NCBI RefSeq assembly: GCF_023006505.1
Contig: NZ_JALBGV010000060.1
Coordinates: 1-37,083, forward strand
DNA from: Neorhizobium sp. SHOUNA12A
GTDB taxonomy: Bacteria > Pseudomonadota > Alphaproteobacteria > Rhizobiales > Rhizobiaceae
Direction: 5' to 3'
Length of the DNA: 37,083 nt
Positions 32,762 to 37,083 of this stretch are shown here, one piece after another. The position numbers and the translations under genes are program-made. The notes beneath the pieces were generated by a model, which saw only the letters and a program-made list of their open reading frames with translations, ran no database searches and was not told where the DNA came from. The first letter of the stretch is position 1, and every line of letters begins with the position of its first letter.

Positions 32762-33523
32762 TCAATTGAATTTTGGCAAGGACTTGAGCAGCCGATGCAA
32801 AGTGTCGATCGTCGAGAAATCGGCGATTCCATCGACGAGCTGCGGCCGGAAGTGCCGCTGGAAAGCCTCGACCACGCCCTTCGTCCGCTCGCAGAAAGTG
32901 CCCGTGATTTCAATTCCGTAGCCATAGAGCGACAGCATCGACTGCAAGGCCTCGATGGGCTGGCCACTCTCCCCGAACTGGAAAAACCGTCCGCCGCTGA
33001 TCTGCGTTGGATCGATCCAATGGCCGATCCCCTCGAGGTACAACTTTTCCCAGGGGAAATTTTCGCCCGGGTCGACCTTGCGGATCGGGGCGACATCGGA
33101 GTGTCCGAGCACCCGTTCCGGCCGGATTTGCCATCTCTCGCCGCAATCGCGACACAATTCGACGACGGCTTCGACCTGCGCGGATGGATAGGCCGGCAGG
33201 CCTCCGGGATGGCCCGGATTGGCGATCTCGATACCGATCGAACAGGAATTGATGTCGGTCTCGCCGGCCCAGGAGCTCTTGCCGGCATGCCAGGCCCGAC
33301 GATCCTCCGGCACGAGCTGCACCACGCACCCGTCCTCGTGGACGAAATAATGGCTGGAGACCTGGCTCTCTTCGCTGCAGAGCCAGGAGAGCGCCTTATC
33401 GCCGCTCGGCATGCCCGTATAGTGCAGGATGATCATGTCGGGCCGGCGACCGCCGGCACGGTCGCCGTGGTTGGGAGAAGGCTTTACCGTCGCGCCGGCA
33501 TAATCGGCGGTAAACGGTGTCAT
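32762..33523 (-). CDS. N-acetylmuramoyl-L-alanine amidase (Amidase_2 plus PG-binding)
   Basis: A 253-residue zinc amidase that cuts the bond between MurNAc and L-alanine. The Amidase_2 domain has the three zinc ligands: His34 in MIILHYTGM, His141 and Asp151 in LGHSDVAPIRKVDPG, with SIGIEIANPGHPGG and DRRAWHAG between. A peptidoglycan-binding-1 domain fills about 185-250 (FGESGQPIEALQSMLSLYGYGIEITG ... VVEAFQRHFRPQ). This pairing matches AmiD/AmpD-like proteins. There is no signal peptide or lipobox: the start MTPFTADYAG is not hydrophobic, so it could be cytosolic and work in recycling like AmpD. The ATG at 33523 overlaps the stop of the upstream TerB/J-domain gene in ATGA, indicating coupled translation. 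Confidence 0.93.
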   Translation of the reverse strand: MTPFTADYAGATVKPSPNHGDRAGGRRPDMIILHYTGMPSGDKALSWLCSEESQVSSHYFVHEDGCVVQLVPEDRRAWHAGKSSWAGETDINSCSIGIEIANPGHPGGLPAYPSAQVEAVVELCRDCGERWQIRPERVLGHSDVAPIRKVDPGENFPWEKLYLEGIGHWIDPTQISGGRFFQFGESGQPIEALQSMLSLYGYGIEITGTFCERTKGVVEAFQRHFRPQLVDGIADFSTIDTLHRLLKSLPKFN

Positions 33524-34269
33524 GCGGCGCGGCGCTCTTTCTCGATCGCCGCATAGGCGGCGTTGAGTGCCGCCATTCGCTCGTTGGCGGCGGCATGCAG
33601 CGAAGCCGGAACACCGCGGGCGATCAGCCGGTCGGGATGATGTTCGGAGACAAGAGAGCGGTACTGCTTGCGGATCTTGGCGAAATCGTCTTCCGGCGAA
33701 ACGCCGAGCACCAGATAGGGATCCCGGCCCTCGAGATGCACGTGCCGCGCCATGATGCGGCGGAAATGCCCCTCGTCGATGCGAAAGATTTCGGCGATGC
33801 GGGACAGGAAAGCAAGTTCCGCCTCATGCACCAGCCCATCCGCCTTGGCGATATGGAACAGGCCGTCCACGACATTTTCCAGCATCGGGCAATTGTCAGC
33901 CTTGCCGGCACCGGGGCTGCACAATCCGGCGAGCTTGGTCGCATAGGCTTCATAACCTGCAACGTCCTGGCGCGCGAGGTTATAGAGGCGTGCGACGTTG
34001 CGGGCTTCCTCGTCGGGAAAATCGAATATCTGCTGAAAGGCCTTGACCTCGGCCTCGCTGACGATACCGTCGGCCTTCGCCATCTTGGCCGACAGCGCGA
34101 TGATGGCAACCGAGAAAGACACCTGCCGGCGCGTTTCCGGATCACCCTCGAATACCGTGCGGATCGCCTCAATGACGCGGCCGAGCGCGTTCCCGGCTGC
34201 GTCGCCCATGGCGCCGAGAAGCCGTTCCCATAGAGAAGAAAACTGAAGGCAGGCAAAATCCCAGATCAT
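33520..34269 (-). CDS. TerB and DnaJ-domain protein, DjlA-like
   Basis: A 249-residue protein joining a TerB-like domain (about 45-165, with the twin segments AKMAKADGIVSEAEV and HIAKADGLVHEAEL) to a C-terminal J domain (about 183-249) with DPYLVLGVSPEDDFAKIRKQYR and the HPD motif at 211-213 in SEHHPDRL. The HPD loop stimulates the ATPase of a DnaK partner. The arrangement resembles DjlA, but the N-terminal membrane helix of DjlA is not clear here: MIWDFACLQFSSLWERLLGAMG is only weakly hydrophobic and could be an amphipathic anchor. It overlaps the amidase gene by four bases. What it folds or recruits is unknown; a link to the amidase is inferred from the overlap alone. Confidence 0.88.
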   Translation of the reverse strand: MIWDFACLQFSSLWERLLGAMGDAAGNALGRVIEAIRTVFEGDPETRRQVSFSVAIIALSAKMAKADGIVSEAEVKAFQQIFDFPDEEARNVARLYNLARQDVAGYEAYATKLAGLCSPGAGKADNCPMLENVVDGLFHIAKADGLVHEAELAFLSRIAEIFRIDEGHFRRIMARHVHLEGRDPYLVLGVSPEDDFAKIRKQYRSLVSEHHPDRLIARGVPASLHAAANERMAALNAAYAAIEKERRAA

Positions 34270-34595
34270 CAGAATAGTGGACCAGATTGCAGGCGCGATT
34301 GCAAGACGACGGACGGCCCGTCTTAGATTAAACTATGTTCATGTTTTCCGAACAATCACTGGCGCTCACAGACAGGTGACCCTGTACTCCGGGACAATTG
34401 ACGAGGCCCGCAGATCTGTTTTCCACAGGCGAGGCTTGAGTGCCGTAAGAGTTGAATCGATTATATTAGCCTCTTCTGCGCCACGAAGTCGAAGCTGCGG
34501 TTTTTCTTGAGAAATTCACTTTACAGGCGCTTGTCTCTGTCGCATCCATTCAGCGGTTTTGAACTGTACGCGAGCATGCGCGTGAAGGAGGATCG
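34270..34595 (+). promoter_or_regulatory. Divergent upstream region of pfp and djlA-like gene
   Basis: This 326-base gap lies between two divergent genes and has no believable coding frame; the 77-codon frame at 34277-34510 lacks a ribosome site and family features. For pfp, TTGAGT (34436-34441) with a 17-base spacer and GATTAT (34459-34464) is a fair promoter candidate, giving a leader of about 125 bases. AAGGAGG at 34585-34591 is the pfp ribosome site. Confidence 0.4.
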
Positions 34596-35807
34596 ATGGC
34601 CAAACAGAAAGTAGCAATGCTGACCGCAGGGGGCCTCGCGCCCTGTCTGTCTTCCGCCGTCGGCGGCCTGATCGAGCGCTACAACGACGTCGCGCCTGAT
34701 ATCGAGATGGTCGCCTACCGCTCCGGTTATCAAGGCGTTCTGCTCGGCGACCGCATCGGAATCACCAGGGACATGCGCGAAAAGGCGCATCTGCTGCACC
34801 GCTACGGCGGCTCGCCGATCGGCAACAGCCGCGTCAAGCTCACCAATGCCGCAGACTGCGTCAAGCGCGGCCTCGTCAAGGAAGGCGAGAACCCGCTTCG
34901 CGTCGCCGCCGAGCGGCTGGCCGCCGATGGAATCACCATTCTTCACACGATCGGCGGCGACGACACCAACACGACGGCCGCCGACCTTGCCGCCTATCTC
35001 GGCGCCAACGGCTACGACCTCACCGTCGTCGGCCTGCCGAAGACCGTCGACAACGACATCGTGCCGATCCGCCAGTCGCTCGGCGCCTGGACGGCCGCCG
35101 AAGTCGGTGCCTCTTTCTTCGACAACGTTTCGAACGAGCAGAGTGCCGCTCCTCGCACATTTGTGATTCACGAAGTGATGGGACGCCACTGCGGCTGGCT
35201 TACCGCCGCGACCGCACGGGCCTATATTCAAAAGACCAAAGGCAACGAATATGTCGAGGGCTTCATGATGAACAGCGCTATGAAGAACATCGATGGTGTC
35301 TACCTGCCGGAGATGGCCTTCGACCTCGACAAGGAGGCCGCACGCCTCAAGGACGTCATGGACCAGCGCGGTTTCGTGACCTTGTTCGTTTCGGAAGGTG
35401 CCGGCCTCGATACGATCGTCGCCGAACGGGAAGCGGCAGGCGAAGCGATCAAGCGCGACGCGTTCGGCCATGTTAAGATAGACACGATCAATGTCGGCGG
35501 CTGGTTCCAGAAGCAGTTCGCAGCGCTGATCGGAGCCGATCGCTCGATGGTGCAGAAGTCCGGCTATTTCGCCCGTTCGGCACCGGCAAACGGCGGCGAC
35601 CTGCGCCTCATCCAGGGCATGGTCGATCTCGCGGTCGAAAGCGCGCTGAACAAGGTTTCCGGCGTCACCGGCCACGACGAGGATCAGGGTGGAAAACTGC
35701 GCACGATCGAATTTCCCAGAATCAAGGGTGGAAAACATTTCGATCTGACGGCAAAATGGTTCGGCGAAGTGATGGACCATATCGGCCAGCCCTTCGAAAC
35801 GGCTTGA
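34596..35807 (+). CDS. pfp: Pyrophosphate--fructose 6-phosphate 1-phosphotransferase
   Basis: A 403-residue phosphofructokinase that reversibly phosphorylates fructose 6-phosphate. The motif GGDDTN (120-125), with a second aspartate where ATP-dependent enzymes have glycine, and the lysine in PKTVDND (148-154) are the accepted marks of the pyrophosphate type. Also visible are MLTAGGLAPCLSS at the N-terminus, EVMGRHCGWLTA in the sugar-binding region and NVGGWFQKQF late in the protein. ATG at 34596 is preceded by AAGGAGG. Members of the Rhizobiaceae use mainly the Entner-Doudoroff route and often have no ATP-type enzyme, so this enzyme may work in either direction. It is read from its own region, followed after 50 bases by the LysE-type gene. 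Confidence 0.95.
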   Translation: MAKQKVAMLTAGGLAPCLSSAVGGLIERYNDVAPDIEMVAYRSGYQGVLLGDRIGITRDMREKAHLLHRYGGSPIGNSRVKLTNAADCVKRGLVKEGENPLRVAAERLAADGITILHTIGGDDTNTTAADLAAYLGANGYDLTVVGLPKTVDNDIVPIRQSLGAWTAAEVGASFFDNVSNEQSAAPRTFVIHEVMGRHCGWLTAATARAYIQKTKGNEYVEGFMMNSAMKNIDGVYLPEMAFDLDKEAARLKDVMDQRGFVTLFVSEGAGLDTIVAEREAAGEAIKRDAFGHVKIDTINVGGWFQKQFAALIGADRSMVQKSGYFARSAPANGGDLRLIQGMVDLAVESALNKVSGVTGHDEDQGGKLRTIEFPRIKGGKHFDLTAKWFGEVMDHIGQPFETA

Positions 35808-35857
35808 GACAAGAAAATTAGCGGGCGCCGCTCAACGGGCGTCCGGGAGGAAATGGA

Positions 35858-36493
35858 ATGACGGCTGACATCTGGCTCGCTTTTGCTGCGACCGCGATAT
35901 TTCTCGCCCTCCTTCCAAGCCCCCTTGCTTGTCTCACCGCCAGCTTCTCGCTCCAGCGCGGTCGCCGCACGGCGATCGCCACGGTTCCGGGACTTGCCGT
36001 CGGAATGTCGGCCGCCCTGATCGTGGCAATGATCCCCATGGCCCTGGTCGCCGTCTATCTGCCGAAGCTCGTCGACGTAATCTCCTGGGCGGGGCTGGGC
36101 TACCTGATGCTCTACGTGCTCTGGTCCTACCAGGATCCGCGAATCTCCGGCCCCATCGCCGACAATGACAATCTTCCCGAGTGTCGGGCAGCGCGAATCT
36201 TTGGATGCCTGTTCGGCAAATCCGCCTTCCAGGCGCGTTATGCCATCGTTCTTGCAGCCGTGCTCACACAGTTCGTCGATCCCGACCGGTCGCTCCTGCC
36301 CCAGCTTCTCGAAATGCAGGCGACCTTCCTCGTTTGCGCAGCACTTGGAGCCGGAATTCACGTGCTTTTTCCGCGCCGCGTGCTCGCCCGCAGACGGCGC
36401 CCCGCAAACCTCAATGCCGCCTCGCGCAAACCCCAGACGCGCTTCATTTCACGGCGTGCGGTGACCGCCGGTTATCGCCGGATCGCCGCTTGA
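35858..36493 (+). CDS. LysE/RhtB-family exporter-like protein
   Basis: A 211-residue membrane protein with the layout of the LysE/RhtB amino acid exporters. The ATG at 35858 follows GGGAGGAAA. Hydrophobic segments are seen at about 6-26, 38-68, 70-88, 122-138 and 148-168. The N-terminal motif, normally PGP in this family, is PSP here (LLPSPLACLTASFSLQRGRR), and the third segment ISWAGLGYLMLYVLWSY matches the family. A sixth membrane segment is missing; instead residues about 172-211 are strongly basic (RRRRPANLNAASRKPQTRF). It therefore seems a divergent or shortened member and may not export amino acids. It follows pfp by 50 bases on the same strand. Confidence 0.75.
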   Translation: MTADIWLAFAATAIFLALLPSPLACLTASFSLQRGRRTAIATVPGLAVGMSAALIVAMIPMALVAVYLPKLVDVISWAGLGYLMLYVLWSYQDPRISGPIADNDNLPECRAARIFGCLFGKSAFQARYAIVLAAVLTQFVDPDRSLLPQLLEMQATFLVCAALGAGIHVLFPRRVLARRRRPANLNAASRKPQTRFISRRAVTAGYRRIAA

Positions 36494-36511
36494 CGCTCGC
36501 CGTCTTGCCGG

Positions 36512-36553
36512 ACGCCACCCAATAGGTTAATGGAAATGCTCTTTTGGTGGCGT
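36512..36553 (+). terminator. Possible long-loop hairpin after the LysE-like gene
   Basis: ACGCCACC (36512-36519) and GGTGGCGT (36546-36553) are perfect inverted repeats with a 26-base loop, starting 18 bases after the stop codon. Only TT follows, so it is a weak terminator candidate. Confidence 0.3.
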
Positions 36554-36595
36554 TTGGGCGGACTGGGGTAACCATTTTTTCATGAAAGCGACCCA

Positions 36596-37083
36596 ATGGC
36601 GATAATCCGATTCCTCGGCCGCGGGACGGTTGTGGCGTGCGCCGTTTCTTCGGCTCTCACCGGATGTTCGAGCGTCGAACGCGAGCAAAAGCTTGCATCG
36701 ACGCAGTCGGTTGCCCCGATCAACGGCCAGGCGACAGGACCTGTTCAGACAGCTTCCGCGGATGGCCAGACGACGACGCATAAAGCCGATCTGCCGGTCT
36801 ACGGGCCGGTTCAGGTTGCAGGCCAGACGATCCCTCCGGGCGTCCAGCTTGCCTCCACCGTCCAGGTAGCCGACACCCAGCCGACCGTGGCACTCGCCAA
36901 GACCGCAAGACTTCCCGTTCCGACGCCTGCAGCCGTCGATGCGATGTCCGTTCAGTCGGCCGCGATGGCAGCGCCCACCATGGCCCCGCTCGTCGCTTTT
37001 GCACCGGCGCCCGGACCGGCGATGATGCCACCGCCCTTGGCCCGCACTACCTCGACTATCCTAGCGTCCTCCCAGCCGGCGAG
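36596..37083 (+). CDS. Lipoprotein, 3' end beyond window
   Basis: An open frame of at least 162 codons starts at ATG 36596 and runs off the right edge without a stop; an in-frame TAA at 36569 closes it upstream. The N-terminus MAIIRFLGRGTVVACAVSS is followed by ALTGC, a standard lipobox with the lipidated cysteine at about residue 24, so the protein should be a lipoprotein facing the periplasm. The visible mature part (VEREQKLASTQSVAPINGQ ...) is low in charge and rich in A, P, T, Q, V and M, with no recognised domain; it looks like a flexible linker ahead of a domain outside the window. The ribosome site is weak (GAAAGCG). The function cannot be told. Confidence 0.7.
   Translation, partial: MAIIRFLGRGTVVACAVSSALTGCSSVEREQKLASTQSVAPINGQATGPVQTASADGQTTTHKADLPVYGPVQVAGQTIPPGVQLASTVQVADTQPTVALAKTARLPVPTPAAVDAMSVQSAAMAAPTMAPLVAFAPAPGPAMMPPPLARTTSTILASSQPA

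Noticed and set aside
34277..34510. 77-codon frame between the djlA-like gene and pfp
   Set aside because: No ribosome site, no signal or domain, arginine-rich composition typical of chance frames, and it overlaps the probable pfp promoter.
1..37083. Search for CRISPR arrays, transposases, integrases, toxin-antitoxin pairs, tRNAs and prophage genes
   Set aside because: None was seen; nearly every base belongs to conserved housekeeping genes or their short gaps, so an unknown defence or mobile system is unlikely here.

Overview
The window looks like a chromosomal segment of an alphaproteobacterium of the order Rhizobiales, most likely the family Rhizobiaceae (Rhizobium, Agrobacterium, Ensifer or Neorhizobium type). 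The evidence is GC-rich coding DNA, a complete dcw (division and cell wall) cluster in the usual rhizobial order, a long-linker FtsZ of about 585 residues ending in a conserved hydrophobic tail, an A-type RNase P RNA gene just upstream of mraZ, and a pyrophosphate-type phosphofructokinase. I cannot name the genus from sequence reading alone. No mobile element, CRISPR array, prophage, tRNA or rRNA gene was seen.

Layout. Bases 1-3292 hold four small units: the 3' part of an FAD-binding dehydrogenase (+), a secreted CreA-family protein (-), a DEDDh 3'-5' exonuclease (-) and a GNAT acetyltransferase (+). From 29712 down to 3316 almost everything is on the minus strand: mraZ, rsmH, ftsL, ftsI, murE, murF, mraY, murD, ftsW, murG, murC and murB, then an aquaporin gene (aqpZ) with its own promoter and terminator, then ddl, ftsQ, ftsA and ftsZ up to a strong terminator. 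After that come lpxC with its own terminator, bamD-recN, and ligA. Genes in the cluster are tightly packed, with several 1-13 nt overlaps, so they are probably co-transcribed in long units.

Upstream of mraZ there is a well-formed promoter whose -35, spacer and -10 are overlaid by four TGGG boxes at an exact 10-bp period, which fits the published MraZ operator. This is the best regulatory signal in the window. Next to it on the minus strand lies rnpB, then an FAD-dependent oxidoreductase, a secreted lytic transglycosylase, an N-acetylmuramoyl-L-alanine amidase and a TerB/J-domain protein whose gene overlaps the amidase gene. On the plus strand at the right are pfp, a shortened LysE-family exporter, and the start of a lipoprotein gene that runs off the end.

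How it works together. MurA-type steps are not here, but MurB to MurF, Ddl, MraY and MurG take UDP-MurNAc to lipid II; FtsW and FtsI polymerise and cross-link it at the septum under FtsZ, FtsA, FtsQ and FtsL. LpxC commits to lipid A and BamD helps insert outer-membrane proteins, so envelope synthesis genes are grouped. The transglycosylase and amidase supply peptidoglycan turnover. RecN and LigA add DNA repair and replication. I found no convincing new multi-gene system; the interesting points are regulatory and organisational.
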